Source of the DNA: Pedobacter sp. BAL39
Lineage (GTDB): Bacteria; Bacteroidota; Bacteroidia; Sphingobacteriales; Sphingobacteriaceae
Direction of reading: 5' to 3'
NCBI RefSeq assembly: GCF_000170795.1
Contig: NZ_ABCM01000002.1
Span: 310,001 to 374,000, forward strand
DNA length: 64,000 bases
Position 1 is the first letter of the stretch. Each line of letters starts with the position of its first letter. A program made the position numbers and the translations under genes. The notes beneath the pieces are model-generated. The model ran no database searches. It saw nothing but the letters and a program-made list of their open reading frames with translations, and was not told where the DNA came from. Of the stretch, positions 27,134-36,009 are shown in pieces.

Positions 27134-27704
27134 AAACCTGTATTACTTTCTAGGCAGGTTTTTCTTTAAAGCGAGGTTTCGCAAGCTGATCAGAAAGCTC
27201 GGCAGGCATACAGAAGTTTACCTTGTCGACATTGACAATACCCTGGCACACACCTGGCCTTCGCTGCAACAAAGACATTACAGTGCTGAAAACAAGCGCT
27301 ATCGCTCGCTTCCCATTTTTATTGGGATGCGCAGTTACCTGTTGGAAAAGATGCATCAGGGACAGCCATTAATTTTCCTGTCTGCAAGAAGTTACCTGAA
27401 CTATCGCGTTACCTGCCAATGGTTATCCGGAAACGGCTTACCTGGTCGCAACGTCATTCTCGTCGCAGATCCACAGGAAAAACTGGAATACATTACTGAA
27501 CTACTTTGTCGCGGACTGAAAGTCGTTTATATCGACGATCTGAGTCATGGTCACGAGTTTGGGAATGTCAACCTTTATGAGGACCTGATTCTCGATCTGA
27601 AAGCACTGCCGGTGGCCTATCTGGGCATCAAAGAAATATCCTTAATTAATTCTGATGATAAAATTGACAATCAAAGTGTTAAAGCGACTGTCCCGTGTCC
27701 TTAG
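27117..27704 (+). CDS. HAD-superfamily phosphatase-like protein
   Basis: This 195-aa protein has the complete HAD catalytic set: motif I DIDNT (Asp38, Asp40), motif II LSARS (Ser89), motif III Lys122 and motif IV VYIDDLSHG (Asp140, Asp141). The first 30 residues are basic with a hydrophobic patch. Family members are mostly small-molecule phosphatases acting in the cytoplasm. Its overlap with the HisC/CobD-like gene on one side and the ATP-grasp gene on the other suggests it dephosphorylates an intermediate of that pathway, for example an amino alcohol phosphate. The substrate is inferred from context only. Confidence 0.78.
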   Translation: MKRLVKNLYYFLGRFFFKARFRKLIRKLGRHTEVYLVDIDNTLAHTWPSLQQRHYSAENKRYRSLPIFIGMRSYLLEKMHQGQPLIFLSARSYLNYRVTCQWLSGNGLPGRNVILVADPQEKLEYITELLCRGLKVVYIDDLSHGHEFGNVNLYEDLILDLKALPVAYLGIKEISLINSDDKIDNQSVKATVPCP

Positions 27705-28716
27705 GGTAATGGCCTCGCTCAGTTGGCTGAAATTATGGCGCGCTTACCGGCGTAACGCCCGGGTAGTACTCTGGATTCCGGAGAAGTCATTCCGTTACCT
27801 CTGTTCCGACGCTTTTGTATGGGATGCAGCAACCATTGCAGGGCTGCTTGATGCAGGCGTTAGCTTTCGCATTGTTGCGGGTCTGAACATTGGCCATTGC
27901 CATCATAAGGCGATATTTTATACCATCAGTAACAGGTACAACGTTTTTGGCTTTGACGATTACACCGATGTGTTGCAACACATCACCAATCGTCTGGAAG
28001 CGCAGGGAAATATGGTATTTCCCAAAAACAGCGAAGCTGTCTTCTGGGAAAATAAAGCGCATATGCATCACCTGTTCAGATCTGCTAAGGTACATGAGCC
28101 CAGAACAACCATCTTTAAGGGCTTTGAAGCTTTGCTGTCTGCCGACCTTACTTTCCCTTTTTTAATCAAGGCTGAACATTCCTGTTCCTCGGAGGGGTTA
28201 TATAAGATTGATTCCTGGTCTGATCTCGCTGACTTGGTCTCCAATGATCAGTTCGTTATGGAGAATAAAAACATCATTGTCCAGGAGCTGATTAATATGC
28301 GTAAGGACCTGAGAGTTATTTTGGTGAAGGAGGATATCGTGTTGCATTACTGGAGGATCAATACTGCTGAGGAATGGAAGCCGACGTCAACAAGTTATGG
28401 GAGTAAAGTAGACTTTGACTTTTTTCCTGAGCAATGGCGCGCGCACATCATTGATACTTTCAAATCCCTCAAGCTGACCACAGGAGCATTTGACATCACC
28501 TGGGCAAACGACGATCTGGCTACCGAGCCCATTTACCTGGAGGTGAGCCCTTTTTATCAGCCCAACCCGCCAATGGTACTTAAAGAGAAAGCATACGCCT
28601 TTTATAAACAAAACTTTAGCTTCCGCAACTCATGGGATGTTAAATATGTAGATGTCGTGTTCAGTATAAAATCCAAACAAGTAAAGGCTTACCTAGATGA
28701 TGCACCGGTGGGATGA
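27655..28716 (+). CDS. ATP-grasp ligase-like protein of the polysaccharide locus
   Basis: This 353-aa protein carries ATP-grasp features: PFLIKAEHSCSSEGLYKI (ATP-binding Lys and flexible loop), IIVQELINMRKDLRVILV (adenine-contacting Glu followed by the RimK-like DLRV strand), and GAFDITW...IYLEVSPFYQPN with the metal-binding Glu and Asn. Such enzymes join a carboxylate to an amine through an acyl phosphate. The start at 27655 overlaps the HAD gene by 50 bases; the ATG at 27709, four bases after the HAD stop, is equally plausible and gives 335 aa. Placed after a PLP enzyme and a phosphatase, it is a candidate for amidating a uronic acid. Confidence 0.72.
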   Translation: MIKLTIKVLKRLSRVLRVMASLSWLKLWRAYRRNARVVLWIPEKSFRYLCSDAFVWDAATIAGLLDAGVSFRIVAGLNIGHCHHKAIFYTISNRYNVFGFDDYTDVLQHITNRLEAQGNMVFPKNSEAVFWENKAHMHHLFRSAKVHEPRTTIFKGFEALLSADLTFPFLIKAEHSCSSEGLYKIDSWSDLADLVSNDQFVMENKNIIVQELINMRKDLRVILVKEDIVLHYWRINTAEEWKPTSTSYGSKVDFDFFPEQWRAHIIDTFKSLKLTTGAFDITWANDDLATEPIYLEVSPFYQPNPPMVLKEKAYAFYKQNFSFRNSWDVKYVDVVFSIKSKQVKAYLDDAPVG

Positions 28717-28755
28717 ATCAGAGCTGCTTTTAAAGGGATAGTTAACACCATTATC

Positions 28756-29841
28756 ATGAACACTTCTATGCGGATTATACTGATGACACCTTCCATGAGC
28801 AAAGGAGGGGCAGAAACACAGTTATTAAAAATTGCAGACTTTCTTCGGTCAAATGGCCATCAGGTACAACTGTTGTCGCTGAAACCCATCAACGAATTTG
28901 GAGGAGCCATAGAGCAGATGGGTATACCTGTAGTATTCCTTAAATCATGGCGAGGGCATATCTGGCGCAATATCGGGAGGATGATCAGGTTGATGCTTAG
29001 CTTTAAACCTGACGTAGTGATTGCATTTATGTTTATCGCAATCATCTTCGCTCGTCTGCTGAAACTACGGTATCGCTTCTGCCTGATCTCTACCATCCGC
29101 ATCTCGGTGATCCCAAGGAAGTGGAAATACCTCTTTCAGGCTACTAATGGCCTTGACGATGCACTGGTTTACAATTCGGTAGCAGCACAGCGAAATTTTG
29201 AAGCGCATAATGCGCGATTAAAGCGTGGCATGGTGATCCATAATGGCATTTCACTTCCTGACTTACCTATGCGTGTTTCTTTGGCAAATCAAGCTCAGGA
29301 GTCCCCTGTGTTTAGCTGGGTTTGCATTGCTCACTTTAGATGGAATAAAGATTACATGACTTTGTTTAGAGCCATTTCACTGCTAAAAGGGCACAATTTC
29401 AACGTGAAGGTAATTGGCGAGCTGGCTGGGCTCAGTTGGCCGCAAGAGGTAATCAACACATTCTCCATACAGGAACATGTCAGTCTGTTGGGTTTTCAGT
29501 CTGACAGCACTGCTTACCTCAAATCTGCGGATGCTTTTGTGCTGTCCTCATTCTCTGAGGGTATGCCCAATGCAATACTGGAGGCTATGGCTCATGCAAA
29601 GCCCACCGTTGTATCAGATATTGACGGTAACAGGGAGCTGATCTGCGCCGCGAACTGCGGATTTCTTTGTGAGCAGGGAAATGCAGAGCTGATGGCTTCG
29701 AATATGTTGAAGGTGATGAACATGACCGATGCAGGGCGCCTTAGCCTTGGGGATAATGGTCGCCGTTACATTGAAGACTGTTTTGCCGAAGCGAAGGTGA
29801 TGAAAGAATGGATGCAGCTGATAAAAGAAATTACGGATTAA
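28756..29841 (+). CDS. Family 4 glycosyltransferase
   Basis: This is a 361-aa GT-B glycosyltransferase with ILMTPSMSKGGAETQLLKIA at the N-terminus, CIAHFRWNKDYMTLFRAI in the hinge and the donor site SSFSEGMPNAILEAMAHAKPTVV. It begins 39 bases after the ATP-grasp gene and ends 9 bases before asnB. The ATG at 28768 (MRIILMTPS) is an alternative start. The specific linkage made is unknown. Confidence 0.9.
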   Translation: MNTSMRIILMTPSMSKGGAETQLLKIADFLRSNGHQVQLLSLKPINEFGGAIEQMGIPVVFLKSWRGHIWRNIGRMIRLMLSFKPDVVIAFMFIAIIFARLLKLRYRFCLISTIRISVIPRKWKYLFQATNGLDDALVYNSVAAQRNFEAHNARLKRGMVIHNGISLPDLPMRVSLANQAQESPVFSWVCIAHFRWNKDYMTLFRAISLLKGHNFNVKVIGELAGLSWPQEVINTFSIQEHVSLLGFQSDSTAYLKSADAFVLSSFSEGMPNAILEAMAHAKPTVVSDIDGNRELICAANCGFLCEQGNAELMASNMLKVMNMTDAGRLSLGDNGRRYIEDCFAEAKVMKEWMQLIKEITD

Positions 29842-29850
29842 TAACAACTT

Positions 29851-31686
29851 ATGTGTGGCATATTTGGAACCATAAATTACCGGTGCAGCCTGAGCGACGA
29901 GGAGGTGTTTCGGGGGCTGTGGCATCGGGGGCCTGATCAGCAGGGTGCGGAAAAATTGGGACAAGTAAGTCTGTACCATACCCGTCTGGCCATCCAGGAT
30001 CTTAGCGCCTCCGGAAAGCAGCCCATGGCATATCATGGTCTTGTGATCGTGTTCAATGGAGAGATCTACAATCATATGGAGCTGCGTAAACAATTTGGTC
30101 TTTCAGCGGCGTCCGGCTCTGATACGCTGACCATCCTGATGATGTTCGAGTTGATGGGCATGAAAATGCTCGACGAATTTGATGGCATGTTTGCCTTCAT
30201 GTTATATGACACCCGCGAGGCCAGAGTCTACTTCGCCAGGGACCGCGCGGGTAAAAAACCTTTGTATCTCTATCAGAAGGGCAGTAGTTATGTGTGTGCC
30301 TCGGAGCTAAACATCCTCTATCAGGCGGTGAAGCCCGAAATTGATCATGACACACTTGCAGACTACCTTTATCTTGGTCACCACTACCGGAAGTCAACAC
30401 CTTATGTCAACGTGACCGCACTTGAAAATGGCCATTACCTCGAGGTTAACCTTGCAGACGGCACCCGGGCTGAGCATTGCTGGTTCCGCATGGCTGATCA
30501 ATACCAGCGAAAATCTCAGTATGGCTTTGAAGAAGCCCGACATTGCCTGGATGGTTTACTTCAGGGAGCTGTGCAACGAAGAATTGTGAGCTCAGACCTT
30601 GATGTAGGCGCTTTTTTAAGCGGTGGGATTGACAGCGGCCTTGTAACCGCAATAGCGGCGCAACATACACAGCGATTGAAGACTTTTACCGTAAAGATGG
30701 ATGGGGCATTTGATGAATCTGTACTCGCAAAATTGGTGGCCGACAGGTACTGTACCGATCATACGGTGGTCGAAATCGACTTTAAAAATCTGGAGCAGGA
30801 CATTACCCGAATTCTGACCAATCATGGCGAGCCTAACTCCGACAATTCCATCATCCCCAGTTACTATGTTGCGCAAGCGGCAAAAAAGAACATTACCGTG
30901 GTGTTAAATGGTGATGGTGCCGATGAGCTGTTTGGTGGCTACCGCCGGTACGTACCCTTTAAGAAAATTGATTTCTTTAATACGGGAAAGCTGATGAAGG
31001 CTACCGCACGATTGATGACCTCCATATTGCCCATCGCCCATCACAAACAAAGCCGTTACACCTATATCTACCGCATGTTGAAGTTTGCTGGTTGCGAAGA
31101 TCTAGTGAGGATCTATTGCTCGGCTTCGTCAGACGTCTTTGTCGGTCATGAGTCGGAGTTCATCCGGACGCCACTGATGAAAAACATGTCTGCTGATCTG
31201 GAAAAGATCAACGGTTATGAGATGACAGCACTTAAAAAACTCTTGCTGGTGGATTTCGACTCCATGCTCTTCAGCAGGCTGCTCCCTAAGATGGACATTG
31301 CAACTATGGCGCACTCCCTGGAAGGGAGAAGTCCTTTTCTTGCCAGGGAACTGCTTGAGTTTGCACCTTCATTGGCCGACGATTTTAAAATCAACGGCAT
31401 CCAGACCAAATTTATCCTTCGGGACCTCGCCAGGAAATACTTGCCCGAGGAGCTCATTGGCCAGCCAAAACGAGGCTTTGAAGTTCCATTGAGCACGTGG
31501 GTAGACCGGGAGCTGAAAACCATTATGGCCAGTTACCTCCTGGCTGCAGACGCATTATATCCCTCCATCATCAAAAAGACGTTTGTGGAAGGGCTCTGGT
31601 TCAGAAAAATTAAACTCTCTGATGAGAAGAGGGCAAAAATGCTCTTCTGTATTTTCAGTATGGAGGTGTGGTATAAAAATCTGTAA
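29851..31686 (+). CDS. asnB: Asparagine synthase-type glutamine amidotransferase
   Basis: This is a 611-aa class II amidotransferase fused to an ATP-dependent synthetase. Cys2 (MCGIFGTIN) is the glutaminase nucleophile and LWHRGPDQQG follows. The PP-loop SGGIDSGLV near residue 256 binds ATP, and LNGDGADELFGGYRRY and the MAHSLEGRSPFL segment complete the synthetase site. AsnB-like genes inside polysaccharide loci are thought in several systems to convert uronic acid carboxylates to uronamides; a true asparagine synthetase role is also possible. The location inside the operon, between a glycosyltransferase and the UDP-uronate epimerase, favours polymer modification. Confidence 0.9.
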   Translation: MCGIFGTINYRCSLSDEEVFRGLWHRGPDQQGAEKLGQVSLYHTRLAIQDLSASGKQPMAYHGLVIVFNGEIYNHMELRKQFGLSAASGSDTLTILMMFELMGMKMLDEFDGMFAFMLYDTREARVYFARDRAGKKPLYLYQKGSSYVCASELNILYQAVKPEIDHDTLADYLYLGHHYRKSTPYVNVTALENGHYLEVNLADGTRAEHCWFRMADQYQRKSQYGFEEARHCLDGLLQGAVQRRIVSSDLDVGAFLSGGIDSGLVTAIAAQHTQRLKTFTVKMDGAFDESVLAKLVADRYCTDHTVVEIDFKNLEQDITRILTNHGEPNSDNSIIPSYYVAQAAKKNITVVLNGDGADELFGGYRRYVPFKKIDFFNTGKLMKATARLMTSILPIAHHKQSRYTYIYRMLKFAGCEDLVRIYCSASSDVFVGHESEFIRTPLMKNMSADLEKINGYEMTALKKLLLVDFDSMLFSRLLPKMDIATMAHSLEGRSPFLARELLEFAPSLADDFKINGIQTKFILRDLARKYLPEELIGQPKRGFEVPLSTWVDRELKTIMASYLLAADALYPSIIKKTFVEGLWFRKIKLSDEKRAKMLFCIFSMEVWYKNL

Positions 31687-31705
31687 CATTTTAAACGCTG
31701 ATTGT

Positions 31706-32815
31706 ATGAAAGTATTGGTAACCGGCACCGCCGGATTTATTGGATTTCACGTGGCAAAATATCTGCTGGAGCGTGGTGATGAGGTTGTTGGCATCGACAA
31801 CATCAATGATTATTATGATGTAAGCCTGAAGTACCGCCGACTGGAAGAGACGGGGATTACCAAAGGGGATATCCATTATGGAGAGCTGCTCCAGAGCAGC
31901 CGCTACGAGAACTACCATTTCGCAAAACTGGACATTACGGATCATGGACGTCTCAAAAAAATCTTTAAAGGCTGCCATTTCGATGCCGTCTGTCACCTGG
32001 CAGCGCAGGCAGGGGTGAGGTACAGTCTTAGTAATCCCAAGGCGTATGTTGACGCCAATATCGTAGGCTTTCTCAACATTCTGGAATGTTGCAGGCTCCA
32101 CAAAACCAGGCATCTGGTGTATGCCAGCTCTTCAAGTGTGTACGGACTGAATGAACAGATGCCTTTTTCGGTTGAACACCATGCGGACCATCCGGTATCT
32201 TTATATGCTGCATCTAAAAGAAGTAACGAGCTCATGGCGCACAGTTATAGCCACCTCTTTGGCCTTCCCACCACAGGTCTAAGGTTTTTTACAGTGTATG
32301 GACCCTGGGGAAGACCAGATATGGCACTCTTTATTTTTACAAAGGCGATGATGGAAAAACAAGCCATTGACATCTATAATCACGGCAGGATGAAGCGGGA
32401 TTTTACATATATCTCCGATATCGTCAGCGGTATTGTCGGAACCTTAGACCGCCCTGCAAAAGCAGATCCCGACTGGTCTGGCTTGTTACCCAATCCTTCA
32501 AACTCCTGCGTACCCTACAGGCTTTTTAATATTGGACGAGGTCAATCGGTCAGCTTGATGGATTTCATCACCGAAATAGAACACAATACGGGCTGTGAAG
32601 CCATCCGAAACTATCTTCCGTTACAATCTGGTGATGTTGCCGAGACCTGGGCTGATATCTCTAAAATTCAGGAGGTGATGAATTATGCGCCAAAGGTTTC
32701 TGTCACCGAAGGGGTGCAACATTTCGTTGCCTGGTATAAAGATTTCTATGGATTAAATGCCCTAAAAAAGAAACCCTCAACTGGAGAGCAAATGACAGCG
32801 ATTTACCCCGTGTAA
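31706..32815 (+). CDS. UDP-glucuronate 4-epimerase-like NAD-dependent epimerase
   Basis: This short-chain dehydrogenase/reductase epimerase would interconvert UDP-glucuronate and UDP-galacturonate. The 369-aa protein has VLVTGTAGFIGFHVAKYLL at the N-terminus, the IDNINDYYDVSLKYRRLE segment typical of the CapI/UDP-GlcA epimerase group, AAQAGVRYSL and the catalytic pair Tyr167/Lys171 in YAASK. The ATG at 31706 is chosen because upstream codons only reproduce the other frame of asnB. It is the last gene before a terminator whose stem overlaps its stop codon. The next gene encodes a pectate lyase, which fits galacturonate as the product. Confidence 0.88.
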   Translation: MKVLVTGTAGFIGFHVAKYLLERGDEVVGIDNINDYYDVSLKYRRLEETGITKGDIHYGELLQSSRYENYHFAKLDITDHGRLKKIFKGCHFDAVCHLAAQAGVRYSLSNPKAYVDANIVGFLNILECCRLHKTRHLVYASSSSVYGLNEQMPFSVEHHADHPVSLYAASKRSNELMAHSYSHLFGLPTTGLRFFTVYGPWGRPDMALFIFTKAMMEKQAIDIYNHGRMKRDFTYISDIVSGIVGTLDRPAKADPDWSGLLPNPSNSCVPYRLFNIGRGQSVSLMDFITEIEHNTGCEAIRNYLPLQSGDVAETWADISKIQEVMNYAPKVSVTEGVQHFVAWYKDFYGLNALKKKPSTGEQMTAIYPV

Positions 32816-32829
32816 TTTTGGGGTTTTTT
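32805..32829 (+). terminator. Terminator embedded in the end of the epimerase gene
   Basis: ACCCC (32805-32809) pairs with GGGGT (32820-32824), and the run of six T residues spans 32824-32829. The stop codon TAA (32813-32815) lies in the loop. The stem is short, so it is of moderate strength; it probably ends the 22-kb first transcription unit of the locus. Confidence 0.6.
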
Positions 32830-33256
32830 GTGCAAATTATTTCTCGATTTTAAAGTCATCCCATCAAAAATAATGTAATAACGATGTGTCAGCAACTATT
32901 TTGTGACCAAAAAATTACAGTAATTGCGTGTTTTAACATCTATATCAAAGGCTAATTTTGATGTTTTTCAAAATAAAATACGTTTTTTTAATTATTTTTT
33001 TTAAAACTGCACTGTTAAACATTTTTCGATAATAGGTAGAATGGTGGTCATCCTGGTTATTCTATTTACCCCATGTAAAATCCTTATAAATGAATAATAA
33101 TATGAGATGTTATCAATTAAATGTACCGGAACAGCTCATTTGTTCCGGTGGGTAAAAAGGGTGTTCCTTACTGAAAATCAGTATGTTTAGGTAATTTTTG
33201 AAGTGTATAGTGACCGCCGGATAAGCGTTACCATTGTATACTTTTAAAATTACAAA
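32816..33256. other. AT-rich intergenic region with a hairpin upstream of the pectate lyase gene
   Basis: No gene is seen in these 441 bases. The middle is strongly AT-rich with a long T/A run near 32985-33006. A 9-bp inverted repeat, ACCGGAACA (33125-33133) and TGTTCCGGT (33141-33149), has no T-tract and sits about 108 bases before the lyase start, so it is more likely a leader structure or operator than a terminator. A TACTTTTA at 33239-33246 is -7-like but lacks a well-spaced -33 element. Confidence 0.45.
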
Positions 33257-34657
33257 ATGGAAAGAAAAAAAAATCTAACAAATCGATTGCCCATGAGCCT
33301 TCTGTTACTGCTGGTTGTATTGACTTTTAGTAAATGTAAAAAAGATTCGGATGTGGCAGCTATTAACGGGTTAACCAACAGTGGGGAGACTAGTGCGGTG
33401 TCTACAGGGACATCATTAAAAGTTTTAAATGTGAGTACTGCAAGAAAAGATGAAGGGTATGCGTACAAACTATCTGTCGACCTCGGCACAGCTAGTGATA
33501 CTGAAACGAGGACAACCGCTTCTAAGTTGAGGCTTTTTGAAGATGGTAAGGAGATCGGGCCGGCACACAGTCTGCACACGGACATCAGAACCAAAGGAAG
33601 TGGCCGTTTTAGTCACTGGTCAGGAAGTCTTTATCTCTCCGCGTCGGATAACACAGATCCTAAAACAAATGGCAGAAAATACACTTATACCATTGATGGT
33701 ACTGCAGGGGGCAGCACAGCTCTGCCTACTGCGCCAGTAACACCTGTGGCTCCGGAAACATCTTCAGCTTCTACCTCAAAGATGATTGGCTATGCCGCTG
33801 TTGACGGAAATACCACAGGAGGACAAGGAGGGGCAACAGTACTTGTGACGAGTTTCTCTGCCTTAACAAAAGCACTGGCCTCCAATTCGCCATCTATCAT
33901 TAAAGTTTCCGGCCAGATTACAGGGACGGGATTTCTAAATGTGAAATCCAATACCACGGTACTGGGTACGAAAGGCTCAAGCCTCGTAGGCGTGGGGCTG
34001 CTGATTTATGGTACCAACAACATCATCATCCAGAACATGACCATCAAAAATGTAGTCGGTTTTTCCAATATTATCATTAAAGAAGGCGCACATCATGTTT
34101 GGGTTGATCACTGTGATTTGTCTTCAGACAGGAATCATGGATGGGAATATTACGACGGTCTCCTTGATGTCGGAAAAAGAGCCGATTATGTATCTCTTTC
34201 TTGGAACAGGCTGCATGACAGCCACATCCCAATGCTGATTGGTTTCGGTGATGAGAATACAGATGATATCGGCCACCTGCGTACTACTGTATACAATAAT
34301 TATTTTTACAATGTTTCTGAACGTCAGCCAAGTACAAGGTTTGGTTACATGCATTGCTTTAATAATTACCTATCCAACGGCAGCGGTTATGGCATTGGGG
34401 TAACGATGGGTGCAACGGTGCGTACAGATAACAACTATTTCGAAAACCAGGCTGTTCCGATCTATTCAGAATACAACTCCAAACCTGGATATGTCAGTGG
34501 CGCAAGTACCAATATTTATAAAGGCTCAGGAGCCAACAGGGTGTCTACTGCGGCCTCGACATGGGTGCCTGCCTACGAGTACAAATCAGTGTTGATTCCA
34601 GCGGCTGATGTGCCGGCCAAAATATCTGCCGGCGCAGGAGCGATCCTGAGTATCTAA
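33257..34657 (+). CDS. Secreted PL1-family pectate lyase
   Basis: This protein would cleave polygalacturonate-like chains by beta-elimination. The 466-aa protein begins with a hydrophobic export signal (MSLLLLLVVLTF) followed by SKCKKD; a lipid-modified Cys27 is possible, although Lys before Cys is unusual for a lipobox. A low-complexity Pro/Ala/Thr linker (TALPTAPVTPVAPETS) precedes the beta-helix domain. PL1 motifs are VWVDHCDLSSD near residue 280 and the RQPSTRFG segment with the catalytic Arg near 355. The gene lies between two glycan-assembly units and directly after the UDP-glucuronate 4-epimerase, so it may trim or release the locus's own polymer. Foraging on plant pectin is the alternative. 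Confidence 0.9.
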   Translation: MERKKNLTNRLPMSLLLLLVVLTFSKCKKDSDVAAINGLTNSGETSAVSTGTSLKVLNVSTARKDEGYAYKLSVDLGTASDTETRTTASKLRLFEDGKEIGPAHSLHTDIRTKGSGRFSHWSGSLYLSASDNTDPKTNGRKYTYTIDGTAGGSTALPTAPVTPVAPETSSASTSKMIGYAAVDGNTTGGQGGATVLVTSFSALTKALASNSPSIIKVSGQITGTGFLNVKSNTTVLGTKGSSLVGVGLLIYGTNNIIIQNMTIKNVVGFSNIIIKEGAHHVWVDHCDLSSDRNHGWEYYDGLLDVGKRADYVSLSWNRLHDSHIPMLIGFGDENTDDIGHLRTTVYNNYFYNVSERQPSTRFGYMHCFNNYLSNGSGYGIGVTMGATVRTDNNYFENQAVPIYSEYNSKPGYVSGASTNIYKGSGANRVSTAASTWVPAYEYKSVLIPAADVPAKISAGAGAILSI

Positions 34658-34701
34658 GCAGATCTTCTTTTTGCACTAACAGCATTTTCACTGTTCATCT
34701 T

Positions 34702-34728
34702 GTCATCCTGGGCCAAACCCAGGGTGAC
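34702..34728. repeat. Palindromic intergenic hairpin
   Basis: GTCATCCTGGG (34702-34712) and CCCAGGGTGAC (34718-34728) form an 11-bp stem with loop CCAAA. It is followed only by TTTGTGTTT, so it may work as a weak terminator after the lyase gene. Palindromes of this TCATCCTGGG type often occur as dispersed repeats in bacterial genomes; only one copy was noticed here. Confidence 0.5.
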
Positions 34729-34770
34729 TTTGTGTTTATAACCATTATTGTTTATCCATGACTTTGATTT

Positions 34771-36006
34771 ATGAAACCGGGCAGCAAAAAAACATTAGAA
34801 AGCGATAGTATCGGCACGACGGAACAAAAAAGGAAAATTCTCATTTCCTGCGATGATCCACGTTCCTTGCTTGATTTTCGGGGTAGGTTGATTGAAGCAT
34901 TGCTGCCTGGTCAGGAAGTAAGTGTTTTTACACCCCGCATCACGCAGCCAACCATAAGACGCCGGCTGGATGAACTTGGTGTCCGGGTGTACGAAAATAA
35001 TCTCCAGGCCAGTAATGTATCGGTCTGGTCTGACCTCCGGTACATGATGCAGCTGAGAATACTCATTCGTGCCCTTCGGCCTGATGTATTTTTCCCTTAC
35101 ACTTTTAAACCAGTCATCTATGGACTCCTGGTCGCCAGGTACTGCCGAGTGCCGCTCATGACGCCAATGTTAACGGGGCTGGGCAACAACTTCATCAACG
35201 CCGCTGGGCGGAGAACTATGGTGCAGCGAATCACACACATCCTCTTGAAAATCAGCTTGCAGGCCCGCGGACGTCAGACCATTATTTTTCAGAATCACGA
35301 CGACCGCGGCACACTTTACAATGCGGGAATCCTATCCCATGATCATAAATCAGTGGTGGTGAACGGCTCTGGTGTCGACCTCAGCCACTATTACTATCTG
35401 AAACCTGATCGGCATAGGCCGACGTTTGTCATGATTTCGCGCCTGATCAACACCAAAGGGGTAAAAGAGTACTTCAAAGCGGCCAGCTTATTGAAGGCCC
35501 GTTACCCGAAGGCTATCTTTCAACTGATCGGACCCTATGATGATAATGTTGACGCCATCAGTCCTGCGCTCTTCGAGGAAATCAAAAGCGGGACAGTGCT
35601 GGATTACATGGGCCGCGTAAACGACATCAGACCGTACATCTGCAGTGCCTCCGTGGTGGTGCTCCCTTCTTATTATGGCGAGGGCGTGCCACGCAGCTTG
35701 CTGGAAGCCATGGCGATGGGCCGTGCCATCATCACCTGTGATTCTGTGGGCTGCAGGGATACTGTAAGCACCATCTCAGATACCGTAAATGGCTTTCTGG
35801 TACCACCCGCCAATGTGGCTGCGCTCTCAGCGACAATGGAACATTGCCTCCTTCACCCGGAGGAACTCATTGGCATGGGACTTAATGGACGCAGATATGC
35901 GGAAGAGAAGTTTGATGTCCACAAAGTAAATAAGCAGATGCTGAAGATACTCTCCGGCGACTCCAGTAGCCCGCAGTCTTACGTAACGCCATCCTTAATT
36001 TTATAA
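34771..36006 (+). CDS. PglA-like family 4 glycosyltransferase
   Basis: This is a 411-aa GT-B glycosyltransferase resembling PglA/WcaA-like N-acetylgalactosaminyltransferases that extend the first sugar of a lipid-linked oligosaccharide. Characteristic segments are FFPYTFKPVIYGLLVAR, the TGLGNNFI loop, FVMISRLINTKGVKEYFKAA and the donor site SYYGEGVPRSLLEAMAMGRAIIT. It opens the second transcription unit of the locus, 113 bases after the lyase gene. About 18 polar residues precede the first beta-strand, so a later start is possible, though no clear alternative ATG is present. Confidence 0.87.
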   Translation: MKPGSKKTLESDSIGTTEQKRKILISCDDPRSLLDFRGRLIEALLPGQEVSVFTPRITQPTIRRRLDELGVRVYENNLQASNVSVWSDLRYMMQLRILIRALRPDVFFPYTFKPVIYGLLVARYCRVPLMTPMLTGLGNNFINAAGRRTMVQRITHILLKISLQARGRQTIIFQNHDDRGTLYNAGILSHDHKSVVVNGSGVDLSHYYYLKPDRHRPTFVMISRLINTKGVKEYFKAASLLKARYPKAIFQLIGPYDDNVDAISPALFEEIKSGTVLDYMGRVNDIRPYICSASVVVLPSYYGEGVPRSLLEAMAMGRAIITCDSVGCRDTVSTISDTVNGFLVPPANVAALSATMEHCLLHPEELIGMGLNGRRYAEEKFDVHKVNKQMLKILSGDSSSPQSYVTPSLIL

Positions 36007-36009
36007 TAC

